Below are positions 9,728-19,213 of a stretch of 64,000 bases of DNA, piece after piece. How positions within the stretch are numbered: position 1 is the first letter of the stretch; each line of letters begins with the position of its first letter. Below the pieces are notes generated by a model, which worked only from the letters and a program-made list of their open reading frames with translations, had not been told where the DNA came from and did no database searches. This DNA is from Pseudomonas capeferrum. GTDB lineage: Bacteria; Pseudomonadota; Gammaproteobacteria; Pseudomonadales; Pseudomonadaceae. Where the stretch lies: NCBI RefSeq assembly GCF_013523055.1, contig NZ_JAAMQM010000004.1, positions 230,013 to 294,012 on the forward strand, read 5' to 3'. The position numbers and the translations under genes are program-made.

Positions 9728-10663
9728 ATGACCTTTTCCTTTGTCGCCAAGGCAGGTGTCCTGCTGGTGTTCTTCGGCAGCGTGCTGTACGTGCATCTGC
9801 GCGGCAAGGCGCGCCTGCCGGTGCTGCGCCAGTTCGTCAACCATTCGGCGTTGTTCGCTCCCTACAACAGCCTGATGTACCTGTTCTCGGGCGTGCCTTC
9901 CAAGCCGTACCTGGACCGTAGTCGCTTCCCTGAACTGGACGTGCTCAAGGACAATTGGCAGGAAATTCGCGAGGAGGCCATGCGCCTGTTCGACGAAGGC
10001 TATATTCGCGCCGCCGAAAAGGACAATGACGCTGGCTTCGGGTCCTTCTTCAAGAAAGGCTGGAAGCGCTTCTACCTCAAGTGGTACGACAAGCCACTGC
10101 CCTCGGCCGAGGCGCTGTGCCCGCGAACCGTCGAACTGGTCAGTGGCATTCCCAGCGTCAAGGGCGCGATGTTCGCCCTGTTGCCCGGGGGCAGCCATCT
10201 CAACCCGCACCGCGACCCTTTCGCCGGGTCCTTGCGTTATCACCTGGGGCTGTCGACGCCGAACTCCGACGACTGCCGCATTTACGTCGATGGCGAACCT
10301 TATGCATGGCGCGACGGTCAGGACGTGATGTTCGACGAAACCTTCGTGCATTGGGTCAAGAACGAGACCGACGTCACCCGCGTGATCCTCTTCTGCGACA
10401 TCGAACGGCCGCTCAGCAGCCCGTTCATGACCCGCGTCAACCGCAAGGTCAGCGCTTTCCTCGGCCGCGCGACGGCGCCGCAGAACACCGATGACGAGCG
10501 TGTGGGCGGCATCAACCAGGCGTACGCGTGGAGCAAGCGCTTCAGCAATGTCATCAGTGGTCGGGTGAAGCGGTTCAAGCGTGCCAACCCCAAGGCTTAC
10601 CGAATATTGCGGCCGGTGCTGGCGATCGTGGTGGCGTACCTGGTGTACCGCTGGCTGTTCTGA
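9728..10663 (+). CDS. lpxO: LpxO-type lipid A hydroxylase (Asp/Asn beta-hydroxylase fold)
   Basis: A 311-residue Fe(II)/2-oxoglutarate dioxygenase. It has an N-terminal membrane helix, the iron ligands in PHRDP and later in ETFVHWV, the oxoglutarate-binding Arg in TRVILFCDIERPL, and a C-terminal membrane helix (LRPVLAIVVAYLVYRWLF). Membrane segments at both ends with the catalytic domain on the cytoplasmic side match LpxO, which 2-hydroxylates secondary acyl chains of lipid A. AAGGAG precedes the ATG by 7 bases. Pseudomonads often have two LpxO paralogs; which one this is cannot be told here. Confidence 0.87.
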   Translation: MTFSFVAKAGVLLVFFGSVLYVHLRGKARLPVLRQFVNHSALFAPYNSLMYLFSGVPSKPYLDRSRFPELDVLKDNWQEIREEAMRLFDEGYIRAAEKDNDAGFGSFFKKGWKRFYLKWYDKPLPSAEALCPRTVELVSGIPSVKGAMFALLPGGSHLNPHRDPFAGSLRYHLGLSTPNSDDCRIYVDGEPYAWRDGQDVMFDETFVHWVKNETDVTRVILFCDIERPLSSPFMTRVNRKVSAFLGRATAPQNTDDERVGGINQAYAWSKRFSNVISGRVKRFKRANPKAYRILRPVLAIVVAYLVYRWLF

Positions 10664-10802
10664 GTCCTGCGTGGTGCGAGTGCTGCGGCTTCGATCGCAA
10701 GCGGTGCGGCGCCTCGGCAAACCAGCTCCTGCGCACAGCCTCAAGGGCGCATGCTAGTAGATCACCGCGCGAGCTGAAATCGCACACTTGCTCCGCACGC
10801 TC

Positions 10803-11678
10803 TCAGCGGCTTGCGGGGCGCAGCACGAGCCAGAGTGCCACGGCGATCAGCATCCCTCCGTACACATGCGCCATGGACAACGGCTCGTCCAGCAGCCAAG
10901 CGCCCCACAGCACGCCGAAGACCGGAATGAGGAAGGTCACGGTACTGGCCTTGATCGGCCCGATCTCGGTCAGCAGGCGGAAGTACAGGATGTAGGCGAA
11001 AGCCGTGCATACCAGGCCCAGCCCCAGCAGTGACAACCACACAGACCAGCCGCCCCAGTTGGCCGGTGGCTGGGTGATCACGCTCCAGGCGAACAGCGGC
11101 ACCAGCATCAACGTGGCGCCCAGCATGCTGCCCAGGGCCGACAGGCGGCTGTCCAGACCACCGATCCAGCGCCGTGCGAGAAAGCCGGCCAAACCGTAGC
11201 AGGTCGTCGCCGCGAGGCAGGACAGCGCGCCCTGCAACAAGGCCATGTCGAATGCCACGGGCCCGGCGCCGCTGAGAATGCCGACGCCGAGCAGGCCGAG
11301 GAAGATACCGCCCAGCTTGGCCGCGGTCATGGGTTCACGGAAGCACAGCGCGCCGATCAGTACGCCCATCAGCGGAGTGGTGGCGTTGAAGATGGCCGAA
11401 TAGCCAGCCGGCAGCACCTGTGCCGCCACGGAGTAAAAGGTTGCCGGGATGCCCGAGTTGATCATGCCCAGCACCAGGCATGCGCCGAGCTTGCCGTTGA
11501 AGTCCCAGCGCACCCGCATCGCCCCAAGGATCAGGATCAGGCCCAGGCAGGCGATCGCCACACGCAAAAAGGCCGTCGGCACGGTACCGAGCACCGGCGC
11601 GATGATACGCATGAACAGGAAGCTGGCGCCCCATACGGCGGCAAGGGTCAGCAGGCGGGTCAGGGCAATGGCGCTCAC
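10803..11678 (-). CDS. EamA family drug/metabolite transporter
   Basis: A 291-residue inner-membrane protein with ten predicted helices in two EamA repeats. The GTG at 11678 (product begins MSAIALTRLL) is preceded by GGAGA at 7 bases; the open frame runs further upstream through the 11.8-kb hairpin, which is not coding. Substrate unknown. It is convergent with lpxO; the 139 bases between them hold no gene. Confidence 0.85.
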   Translation of the reverse strand: MSAIALTRLLTLAAVWGASFLFMRIIAPVLGTVPTAFLRVAIACLGLILILGAMRVRWDFNGKLGACLVLGMINSGIPATFYSVAAQVLPAGYSAIFNATTPLMGVLIGALCFREPMTAAKLGGIFLGLLGVGILSGAGPVAFDMALLQGALSCLAATTCYGLAGFLARRWIGGLDSRLSALGSMLGATLMLVPLFAWSVITQPPANWGGWSVWLSLLGLGLVCTAFAYILYFRLLTEIGPIKASTVTFLIPVFGVLWGAWLLDEPLSMAHVYGGMLIAVALWLVLRPASR

Positions 11679-11814
11679 GCGGGTCTCCGGCAGATAGGCA
11701 GGGGCGCGAGTGTACGCGAGGGGGTGGGGTGATTCTTGTCCTTTCTTGCGGTGTGATGCCAGGGGCCTGGGTATAAGGTAACTGCGGCTTAATGCGTGAG
11801 ATGGATATCTTGCG

Positions 11815-11940
11815 TTGCCAGGCGAGCCCTTCGGCCTCGATCGCGGGACCAGCCCGCTCGCCACCAAAGGCTGTATCGCCCAAGATACCGGTGGCGAGCG
11901 GGCTTGCCCCGCGATCGAGGCCGAAGGGCTCGCCTGGCAA
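11815..11940. repeat. Long inverted REP pair (51-bp arms)
   Basis: Bases 11815-11865 and 11890-11940 form an inverted repeat with 49 of 51 positions matching and a 24-base loop. The inner part contains the P. putida-type REP core GCCCGCTCGCCACC. It is the only notable content of the 336-base gap 11679-12014 between the DUF6279 lipoprotein gene and the EamA gene, both on the minus strand. In RNA it would fold into a very stable hairpin separating the two transcripts. It has no trailing U-run, so it is not a standard terminator. Confidence 0.85.
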
Positions 11941-12014
11941 TGCAGACCGTCAAATCCTCAGGATAGGAGTGGGTAAACCGGCTCAATACCGGTAAACCTC
12001 CAACCTGTTTTCCC

Positions 12015-12884
12015 TCACCCCCCAAGGCACTTCAATTCACTGAAATTCGCCCGCACCTTGGCCAGGCGACCTTCGAGGAATTGCCGTTGCGCTGGCGTGC
12101 TCGCCTTCATCAGATCGACAATCAGCCCACGGGTCTGCTGCTCGGCATTCTGGAAGGCGATGCGGTATTCCGGTGTCCACAAACTTTCCTTCTGTTGCAG
12201 CAATTGCGCCAGCCGCGGCTCGAAGGTGTCGCTCTTGCGCTGTTCCACTATCTGGCTCAACTGTTGCTGCCAATGGGCACGGTTGGCAATCCACTGGCGA
12301 TTCTGCTCGCCCAGTGCCTCGGACCAGGCCTTCACCCGCTGGCGCTGGGCAGGCTCCAGGTCGCCGAGCCAAGGCTTGAGACGTTTCTCCATCCGTTCGG
12401 CGCGGCGTTCGATCTGCTCGGCCAACGGCGTGTCCACGTACTTGGCCTGCCGCTCGCGAATGTCCTTGCCGAACGCTTCGCGCATTTCGCTGACCTGCTC
12501 GTCGCTCATGCCACGCAGCAACTCGGCGGCGGACGGGGTGATCGTCTCGGCCACGCGGCCAATGGCTTGCCGCGCCTCGATGCTCCGCTGTCGCAGCTGC
12601 TGATCGGTGATGTCGTTACGCGCGACCATCCGGCGGATCTGATCCAGCCAGTCGAGATAACCCGGTAGCTGTGTCTGGCAATGCCAGGCCAGATGCTCCT
12701 TGAGCCGTTCGTCGAGCCAGGATTTCTGCTGCCGGTTCATGTCCAGGTAATCGCCCAGGGACCACGGTACCAGGACGTCCAGATTGCGATAGGCCACGTC
12801 GATACGGCTGCAGGACACCAGTGCCAGAACCAAGGCGAGGGTCAGCAGCAACGGGCGCAGGGCTTTGGTCAGGCAGTCAGGCAT
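12015..12884 (-). CDS. DUF6279 family lipoprotein
   Basis: A 289-residue protein with a lipoprotein signal (hydrophobic residues 8-23 ending LALVSC, lipidated Cys next to Ser). The mature part is almost all helical, rich in Glu, Arg and Gln, with coiled-coil character (ERRAERMEKRLKPWLGDLEP). This is the DUF6279 pattern common in pseudomonads; function unknown. The ATG at 12884 is preceded by AAGGAT; an upstream in-frame ATG at 12932 would put the signal too deep. Confidence 0.82.
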   Translation of the reverse strand: MPDCLTKALRPLLLTLALVLALVSCSRIDVAYRNLDVLVPWSLGDYLDMNRQQKSWLDERLKEHLAWHCQTQLPGYLDWLDQIRRMVARNDITDQQLRQRSIEARQAIGRVAETITPSAAELLRGMSDEQVSEMREAFGKDIRERQAKYVDTPLAEQIERRAERMEKRLKPWLGDLEPAQRQRVKAWSEALGEQNRQWIANRAHWQQQLSQIVEQRKSDTFEPRLAQLLQQKESLWTPEYRIAFQNAEQQTRGLIVDLMKASTPAQRQFLEGRLAKVRANFSELKCLGG

Positions 12885-12989
12885 GAGCGAATCCTTGCTG
12901 AGGGCGTGCCAGAATGTAGACGCAAGGCCCATGCGCCGGTTCCCTGCGGATCATGCAGCCAGCTCCACGGGCGGTCGGTGCCGGTTGTC

Positions 12990-14309
12990 TCAGCGATTGA
13001 GGCGAGTGGCGAACTGTTCTACCGCGCTGACCACCTTCTGCGCGCCGTCTTGAATTTCCACGATCACCGAGCCCGCCTGGTTCGCCAGGTCAAGCCCGTT
13101 CTCGGCCTGGCGGCGTCCGGTGCCGATCACCGCCACCGCATCCGAGGCCAGGCGCTGGTTCTGCTGCACCACCCCAGCGATTTCAGCCGTCGCCTGGGTG
13201 GTACGGAAAGCCAGCTGCCGCACTTCGTCGGCCACCACGGCAAAGCCGCGGCCTTGCTCGCCGGCACGGGCAGCCTCGATCGCCGCGTTCAGGGCCAGCA
13301 GATTGGTCTGTTCCGCGATGCCGCTGATGGTCTTGATAATGGTGCCGATGACTTGGCTCTGCTTATCCAGCGCTTCGATCCCCTCGACCGCGTCCTGCAT
13401 ATGGCGCGCAAGATCACGCATTACCGCGACAGTCTGCTGTACCACATCCGCGCCCCGCTGCGCGGTACTGTCAGTGAGCACCGAGGTGGAATAGGCGACG
13501 GTCGCGGCCTCGGCCACGGCGATCTCCTGGTTGACCTGATCAGTAATGACAGTGGCGAACTTGACCACTTTCACCAACCGTTCACGAGTGTCGAAAACCG
13601 GGTTATAGGAGGCCTCCAGCCAAACGGTGCGGCCTGAGGCATCCAGGCGTTTGAAGCGGCTGGCGATGAATTCGCCGCGACGTAGTCGCTCCCAGAATTC
13701 CCGGTATTGCGGCGAGCCGGACTCCTCTTGCGTACAGAACTGGCGGTGGTGCTTGCCCCTGATCTGGTCGAGACGAAGACCCATCGCTTCGAGAAAACGG
13801 TCGTTGGCAGTGAGCACGTGCCCCTGAAGATCGAATTCGATCACCGCCGTGGAACGCATCAGGGCCTTGATCAGGGCCTCCTGCTCGCGCGAGGTCTCGA
13901 TGGTGCGGGTGAGGTCGCTGGCGTAGACCACAAACGATGCCACGGTGTTGTCCGCGGTGCGGATCGGATGCAGAAGCACCCGTAACCACGCCTCCTTGCC
14001 ATCCTTGCGCAGGATACGTAGCGCGCCACTGAAGTTGTCGCCCGTCCGTAGCGATGCCCAGATGCGGCGGTGAAAGTCGTCATGACGCACGTCGTCCGGC
14101 ACCAGATCGGCCAGTGGTCGACCTTGCAGATCGCTGACGCGGTGCAGCATTTCTCGCTCGAAGTTGGCATTGACGTGTTCGATACGGCCAGCGGCGTCGA
14201 GCCGCATGACCAGCATGTCCTCATCCAGTCCTTGGCGGATTTGCGCGCTCGAGGCGAGTTCATTACGAAGGAAAGCCAGTTCAGCCTTGTTCTGTTTGTT
14301 GAAAAGCAT
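12990..14309 (-). CDS. Soluble PAS-PAS methyl-accepting chemotaxis protein (BdlA-like)
   Basis: A 439-residue cytoplasmic chemoreceptor. Residues about 25-135 and 145-255 are two PAS domains ([18 protein letters not shown] and [18 protein letters not shown] are the PAC-like ends). They are followed by a short MCP signalling domain with the hairpin tip [20 protein letters not shown]. No membrane segment. This architecture matches BdlA, which links oxygen/redox cues to biofilm dispersion, and Aer-2-like sensors; which one is not settled. The ATG at 14309 is preferred because a promoter lies where a longer reading frame would begin. Confidence 0.85.
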   Translation of the reverse strand: MLFNKQNKAELAFLRNELASSAQIRQGLDEDMLVMRLDAAGRIEHVNANFEREMLHRVSDLQGRPLADLVPDDVRHDDFHRRIWASLRTGDNFSGALRILRKDGKEAWLRVLLHPIRTADNTVASFVVYASDLTRTIETSREQEALIKALMRSTAVIEFDLQGHVLTANDRFLEAMGLRLDQIRGKHHRQFCTQEESGSPQYREFWERLRRGEFIASRFKRLDASGRTVWLEASYNPVFDTRERLVKVVKFATVITDQVNQEIAVAEAATVAYSTSVLTDSTAQRGADVVQQTVAVMRDLARHMQDAVEGIEALDKQSQVIGTIIKTISGIAEQTNLLALNAAIEAARAGEQGRGFAVVADEVRQLAFRTTQATAEIAGVVQQNQRLASDAVAVIGTGRRQAENGLDLANQAGSVIVEIQDGAQKVVSAVEQFATRLNR

Positions 14310-14363
14310 ATCGCGCACCTGGACGGAGGCAGGAAGGAGGGTGACCAATGCATCGGCAAAAAA

Positions 14364-14391
14364 CTTATACACGGTAGTAAAATTTGTACAA
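14364..14391 (-). promoter_or_regulatory. Sigma-70-type promoter of the BdlA-like gene
   Basis: On the minus strand TTGTAC (14391-14386) and TATAAG (14369-14364) are separated by 16 bases, giving a transcript start about 50 bases ahead of the ATG at 14309. The rest of the 325-base gap 14310-14634, between this gene and the divergent cvfB, shows no gene. Confidence 0.5.
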
Positions 14392-14634
14392 GCCTGACGA
14401 GTGGCACGATGCTACTGCGGGCGGTGAGCGGGAAGCCAGCCATTCGCCTCTATTGCAGCCATAGACAGGGGCAGTGCCGATGATCGGACGAACACGCCTG
14501 GACCCTTGTCTCACAGCGTTGTGTGGAAAAGGCGTGCGAGGCCAAGGCCGTCAGGGCTACGTTGGCGATTGAGGCTTTGACACCGGGAGCGGTATGTCTG
14601 GAAAATAGCCACCTTGTCTCGAGGAACTGCGGAA

Positions 14635-15471
14635 ATGGCTCTCATTGGGCGTTACAACACTTTGCAAATCGTGAAGCATACGGACTTCGGTCTGTACCTG
14701 GATGGTGGCGCCGATGGCGAGATCCTCCTGCCCAAGCGGTACATCCCCAAGGATTCGCCGAGCGAGGTCGAGGACTGGCTCAACGTCTTCATCTACCTTG
14801 ACAGCGAGGATCAGCTGATCGCCACCACTGAGCGGCCCAAGCTGCAGGTCGGCGAATTCGCCAGTCTCAAGGTCAAGGACATCAACAACACGGGTATCTT
14901 CCTCGACTGGGGCCTGCCCAAGGACCTGCTCATGCCCTACTCGGAAGAGCAGCAGCCGCTGAAGATCGGTGACTATTGCGTGGTGCATGCCTACCTGGAC
15001 AAGCGCACCCGGCGGATCACTGCAACCGCGCGCCTCGACCGCTATCTGGACAAGACCCCGGCCAACTACAAGCCGGGTCAGTCCGTGGAACTGCTGGTCG
15101 CCGGGCAGACGCCCATGGGCTTCAAGGCGATCATCGAAAATCGCCATTGGGGGCTGATCCACAAGAACGAGGTCTTCAAGTTCCTGCGCTCCGGCATGCG
15201 CGAGCAGGGCTTCATCAAGGAAGTGCGCGGTGACGGCAAGGTTGCCCTGAGCCTGCAGCCGGTGGGACAGGCCCTGGCGGGCGAGCTGCCCGAGCAGATC
15301 ATGGCGCGCCTGGAGGAGGCGGGTGGCATGCTCGAGGTCTGCGACAAGAGCGATCCGCAAGTCATCACGCGGATGTTCGGCGTCAGCAAGGGCAACTTCA
15401 AGAAGGCAATCGGCGCCCTGTTCAAACAGGGAAGGATCGTCATCCATGACGACCGTATCGAACGGGCCTGA
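14635..15471 (+). CDS. CvfB-like S1 RNA-binding protein
   Basis: A 278-residue protein with tandem S1-type OB folds (about residues 1-60, 70-135, 145-210) and a C-terminal winged-helix-like domain (MFGVSKGNFKKAIGALFKQGRI). This is the CvfB/YitL layout. CvfB of Gram-positive bacteria binds RNA and affects virulence gene expression; the role in Pseudomonas is not defined. GAGGAA lies about 10 bases before the ATG at 14635. Its stop directly abuts the stop of the convergent gene at 15472. Confidence 0.86.
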   Translation: MALIGRYNTLQIVKHTDFGLYLDGGADGEILLPKRYIPKDSPSEVEDWLNVFIYLDSEDQLIATTERPKLQVGEFASLKVKDINNTGIFLDWGLPKDLLMPYSEEQQPLKIGDYCVVHAYLDKRTRRITATARLDRYLDKTPANYKPGQSVELLVAGQTPMGFKAIIENRHWGLIHKNEVFKFLRSGMREQGFIKEVRGDGKVALSLQPVGQALAGELPEQIMARLEEAGGMLEVCDKSDPQVITRMFGVSKGNFKKAIGALFKQGRIVIHDDRIERA

Positions 15472-15852
15472 TCAGACCTGCAGAAAGCTGTTGAAATCCA
15501 GTTGATCGCCGCCGGGGCGCGTGTCACGCAGCAGTGAGTCGCGGTCGGCGCTCAGGGCCAGGCTGATGGTCGAGCGACGCTTGCCAGGGTTGCGTACTTC
15601 CATGCGCTCCTGGTGGGCGCGCAGGAAGTTGACCGGCACCTTCAGGTGCTGCAGCTCGTCGGTCTCCGGAGTATGCAGCAGCAGGTTGACCCAATCCGGC
15701 TGCCCCTTGTGCAGCAGCGCCACCGGCACTTCGAACCACCACAGGTTGCGCTTGGTATCGAGAATGGCGAACAGGGTGTTGTCGCGGTCCAGCACCGGCC
15801 GGGGCAGCGCTTCGTTGCGGCGGGCGATGGCCGAGGGTTTGTCGAGTTTCAT
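15472..15852 (-). CDS. Conserved hypothetical protein
   Basis: A 126-residue soluble protein without signal or membrane segments. The middle (NTLFAILDTKRNLWWFEVPVAL) looks beta-rich and the C-terminus is charged. An AGGAAC ribosome site precedes the ATG. No family recognised. It is convergent with cvfB with no bases between the stop codons, so their transcripts must overlap or end inside each other. Confidence 0.65.
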   Translation of the reverse strand: MKLDKPSAIARRNEALPRPVLDRDNTLFAILDTKRNLWWFEVPVALLHKGQPDWVNLLLHTPETDELQHLKVPVNFLRAHQERMEVRNPGKRRSTISLALSADRDSLLRDTRPGGDQLDFNSFLQV

Positions 15853-15942
15853 GCAGGTTCCTGCGTGTGACGCTTGAAAGGCCTGCCATTCTGAGGGGCG
15901 TCCGGGCGCGACACAAGACTGCCGAGCGCTGCGCTCACAGCT

Positions 15943-16660
15943 TCAGCCGATTTCAAGCTCACGCTCCATGCGCTCGATGCAATGCTGCATCTGGCTGCGA
16001 CAGTGCTCGACAAGGTCCGGGATATCCTGCTTGCCCAGGCCGACGGTAGCGATCGGTGGCAACGAACGGACAATCACTGTCCGTCGGCGCCAACTGTTCA
16101 GGCTCAAGCGCCGTGCGTAACGACTGACACAGACCAGTACGATGGGCACGCCAGCCTCGATAGCCATATGGAATGCACCTTTCTTGAAATCCACCAACCG
16201 ATCGGAAGGGTTGCGCGCGTCCTCCGGGAAAATCCAGATCGAGGTGTCGTTGCGCAGGATCCGCGTGGTCAGTTGCAGCGCCTTGCGTGTCTGGTACGCG
16301 TTGCTCCGGTCGACCAGCACATTGCCGCCCAGCCAGAACAGCTGGCCGAACAGCGGGATCCAGCCGAGGCTTTTCTTACCCATCGCCACGGTGCGCCGTG
16401 GCACCACATGACCCATGACGAACAGATCGAAGTTGGATGGGTGATTGGCGATGATCACGTACCCCGGAGGCTGATCCCGCAGGGGACCGACCTCGGCCTG
16501 ACGCGCAGCCGCATCAGCCAGGTCGCTGGCAAGCTGTAGAGACGGGCAAAGAAACGGCTGTTATCCGGATTGAAAGGTCGACACAGGCCGATAAGCAGGC
16601 CCAGCAGGCCTGCGAGCAAGAAGTGCTCCCCAACAGGAGCATGCGGATCAGGTAAAGCAT
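15943..16660 (-). pseudogene. PlsC-type 1-acylglycerol-3-phosphate acyltransferase, two frameshifts
   Basis: Read across three frames, this encodes a full-length PlsC-like lysophosphatidate acyltransferase (phospholipid synthesis, inner membrane). It begins MLYLIRMLLLG at 16660, continues EHFLLAGLLGLLIGLCRPF after a frame change near 16629, then changes frame again near 16500 and runs from QAEVGPLRDQPPG through ANHPSNFD (the HX4D motif) to 15943. Each change needs one extra base to repair, the first next to a G run (TTGGGGAGC). The second motif reads FPEDAR where FPEGTR is usual. Real decay and assembly error are both possible. Confidence 0.8.
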
Positions 16661-16773
16661 GACATGACTCACACCAGGCAGACGCATTCCAGTGTACAAG
16701 TGTGCACTTTAGCGACAATCCTTGCTGTACCGGTTGAGCCCGACGCAGGCCGGGCTCTTTGTCAGGAAAACAT

Positions 16774-17463
16774 TCAGACCAGATGTTCCTGGTCGCGAGC
16801 GATAGCCTGGTCCAGGGCGTCCAGCAGGCCTTTGCGGACTTTGAGCTTGGTGTTGCGGTGCGCCAGCATGTTGAGTTTCTTCAATTCATGCGCGGCGCTA
16901 TGCGCGGCGTCCTGCAACTGCTCGGGAGGGACGACTTTATCCAGGAACCCTGCATCCACCGCCGCGTGCGGATCGAACACCTCGGCATTGATCACCGAGC
17001 GGTGGAACGCCGAGCGGCGCAAGCGATCACGGGCCAGCTCGATGCCCGCGTGATGCATGGTCATGCCGATCTGCACTTCGTTCAGACAGATCTTGTAGGG
17101 GCCTTCGACGCCGATGCGATAGTCGACGGACAGCAACAGGAACGCGCCCTTGGCCACGGCATTGCCGGTGCAGGCAACGATGACGGGGAAGGGGTGAGAC
17201 AGCAAGCGGCGGGCGAGGGTAGAGCCTGCCGTTACCAAGCCGACGGCCTCCTTGGGGCCGGAAGTCATCACCTTGAGATCATAACCTCCTGACAGGATGC
17301 CCGGCTGACCGGTGATGATCACCACCGCGCGGTCCTGTTCGGCCCGGTCCAGCGCCGCGTTGAACGCGGCGATCATGTCCGGCGAGATGGCGTTGACCTT
17401 GCCGTTGTCCAGGGTCAGTGTCGCGATGCCGTCTTCGGCATGGTAGGTAATCAGCTCGCTCAT
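16774..17463 (-). CDS. Crotonase / enoyl-CoA hydratase family protein
   Basis: A 229-residue crotonase-fold protein. Oxyanion-hole residues sit in ILSGGYDLK and TGNAVAKGAFLLL, and the acidic residue lies in LNEVQIG. Shorter than the usual 255-260 residues, as in a known pseudomonad subgroup annotated as enoyl-CoA hydratase; the real acyl-CoA substrate is unknown. AAGGATC precedes the ATG at 17463. Confidence 0.85.
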   Translation of the reverse strand: MSELITYHAEDGIATLTLDNGKVNAISPDMIAAFNAALDRAEQDRAVVIITGQPGILSGGYDLKVMTSGPKEAVGLVTAGSTLARRLLSHPFPVIVACTGNAVAKGAFLLLSVDYRIGVEGPYKICLNEVQIGMTMHHAGIELARDRLRRSAFHRSVINAEVFDPHAAVDAGFLDKVVPPEQLQDAAHSAAHELKKLNMLAHRNTKLKVRKGLLDALDQAIARDQEHLV

Positions 17464-17753
17464 GGCAGGATCCTTTAGGTAACGTGGAGACGACGTTACC
17501 CAGCGCGGGCGGCCAGGTAAAGCGCCAAGGCTGACCGGCCGGTCAGCGATCCGCGCGCTTCGCCGGATTCCCCGGTGGCAGGCAGATAGCCATAGCAGAA
17601 GCACCGGAGAGATTGGCAGCATTGCCATGCAAGACCCCCGCGTTATGAAGGAACAGCTTAAGCGCATGAAAATTCTGAAAAAAACCTTTGCCATCCGAAA
17701 CGCTTTCGACTACATTAGCGCGCCTCGACAGGCTGAACAGCTTGAAGAGAAAC

Positions 17754-17843
17754 GGTGAAGTGTCCGAGTGGCTGAAGGAGCACGCCTGGAAAGTGTGTAT
17801 ACAGGAAACTGTATCAAGGGTTCGAATCCCTTCTTCACCGCCA
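17754..17843 (+). tRNA. tRNA-Ser (anticodon GGA)
   Basis: A 90-base tRNA including an encoded CCA. The acceptor stem GGTGAAG (17754-17760) pairs with CTTCACC (17833-17839). The anticodon stem CACGC/GTGTG holds loop CTGGAAA with anticodon GGA. There is a long class II variable arm, as expected for serine, and the T-loop is GGTTCGAATCC. It decodes UCC/UCU. It marks the left edge of the accessory segment. Confidence 0.95.
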
Positions 17844-17853
17844 TATTGTGCCC

Positions 17854-17890
17854 AGAGAGCCCCGCTATGCGGGGCTTTCTGCTTTTTGGC
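17854..17890 (+). terminator. Rho-independent terminator after tRNA-Ser
   Basis: AGCCCCGC-TATGC-GGGGCT forms a strong stem followed by a T-rich tail (TTCTGCTTTTT), 12 bases after the tRNA CCA end. Confidence 0.8.
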
Positions 17891-17952
17891 GTCAGCTGTT
17901 CCCCCATCTGGGTCCCCACTTCGATATTGCGTTGCAGTGGAGATGCATTCGC

Positions 17953-18141
17953 TCAATGCGTCGCTGAGCTACGGCTACCTTCCTCTGCCTTTACTGGTCT
18001 ACAGGGGCGCCCAGGAGGCTGGTGAGTAGTGCCGTCACCAGCAAGGCACATCACAGCGACGGCGAGGTTAATCTTCACGACCACGAAAAGCGTCACTGAG
18101 TACGATGCGACCATGAGCGCGAACAGAGGCGGCCATAACAC
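17953..18141 (-). CDS. Possible small membrane protein
   Basis: An open frame of 62 codons with a GTG start at 18141. Residues 5-33 would form one membrane helix ([20 protein letters not shown]), followed by a polar tail. No family is recognised and no clear ribosome site is seen. It lies in the low-confidence segment just after tRNA-Ser and may be a remnant or a chance frame. Confidence 0.25.
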   Translation of the reverse strand: MLWPPLFALMVASYSVTLFVVVKINLAVAVMCLAGDGTTHQPPGRPCRPVKAEEGSRSSATH

Positions 18142-18259
18142 CCGCCCTCATGCAGGCGGGTACGTTTGCAAGGCCGTGCCATGGAGTAACCCCCACATAG
18201 GCCATGTTTTCAATTTCGTGCGACATGGTGGTGCTCCTTGAAGAAGGGTTGCTATACGT

Positions 18260-18550
18260 TCAGTTTGTTAACGCAAGGGGATAGCGAAGCGAACCACCTC
18301 TCAAACGAGCATGTGTAGGCGCTACCGCCGTTGGATGCGGGCTGTATTTTATCTTTATCGCAACTACTAGTGCCTCAAGCAAACGCGCTGCGAACTCTTC
18401 AAGCTCGGGCAGCGTCTTGGTAGACCCGCGCTTATTGGCGATGAGTTGGATGATTGTCCGGTTGACTGCCTTTGCAGCGAAAATCAATCGTTCTGCGCAG
18501 GTGATGGAAATAGTCCTGCGAGAGCAGCATCGAGAGCAACATTCTTTCAT
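18260..18550 (-). CDS. Hypothetical Cys-rich small protein
   Basis: A 96-codon frame (ATG at 18550, or a GTG at 18562). The N-terminus carries a Cys-rich stretch (KECCSRCCSRR), followed by a helical middle (AERLIFAAKAVNRTIIQLI). No family recognised. Base composition is less GC-rich than the core genes on either side. The 350 bases that follow (18551-18899) show no gene. Coding status is uncertain. Confidence 0.3.
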   Translation of the reverse strand: MKECCSRCCSRRTISITCAERLIFAAKAVNRTIIQLIANKRGSTKTLPELEEFAARLLEALVVAIKIKYSPHPTAVAPTHARLRGGSLRYPLALTN

Positions 18551-18899
18551 GGCGAATTCCACTTGGGGTGGGAGGTCGCTATATTTGATATCGACTTAAA
18601 AATAGTTCGAATCTGAAGCAAAGAATGCGATCGCTTGAGTGCGCATGCAGCGCCTCACGCTGAAAAAAACGTAGCCTGTGAAACTTCCGTGAAAACTGGC
18701 AGGGAAGACTAACCAAGCTTTGTATACGCACCCTACGAACTCCTGAAATCAAAGCGCGCGCAGCTCGGATGATCCGATCTGGAAGCGTTCGGCTCCACGT
18801 ACATGCCGAGATGCGGAATGGTATCGACGCGAAGCGACCAGTCTTGGTCCTTACCGGTGCGAAAATGCTCAGATCACATAGCTATAGCTGGATACTGCC

Positions 18900-19213
18900 T
18901 TGTCAGCACTAGCTGGTAAAAAGCAGCAAGGTAAAAGCACTTGGTGCGGTTTTGCCGCCTTCGCAACGGTCAGCGCGCACTCGCAGGAAAAACCGGAACC
19001 TGGAGAAGGGTCGCTGTTTCGCGGGCTGTTCGGCCCGAGTCTGGAGCGTGATTACGGGATCACCGTCTCGGGCCTGCCGGACCTGGCCTACGTCAGAAAT
19101 AACCGCTCGATCCACGACGAACGCGAAGACGGCCAGAGCAACCTGCCGCTGACCGGGATGTCGGACGAAGGCCCGGAGTTCGGCGGTTTTCATATATTCA
19201 TCGACAAGCCGCT
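18900..19213 (+). pseudogene. N-terminal fragment of a BBP2/OmpL-like outer-membrane porin
   Basis: The frame encodes RGLFGPSLERDYGITVSG, then NNRSIHDEREDGQSNLPL and DEGPEFGGFHIFIDKPLKS, which resembles the first strand region of putative beta-barrel porin-2 proteins. The residues before it do not form a clean signal peptide. After about 19213 the porin similarity stops abruptly and a different protein (MFS) continues in another frame. This is the left side of a deletion or recombination scar. Family assignment is from pattern memory only. Confidence 0.6.

Noticed and set aside
17820..17843. tRNA 3' end as an integration site with a second copy marking the far end
   Set aside because: No repeat of the tRNA-Ser 3' end was seen up to 31 kb and no integrase gene is present.
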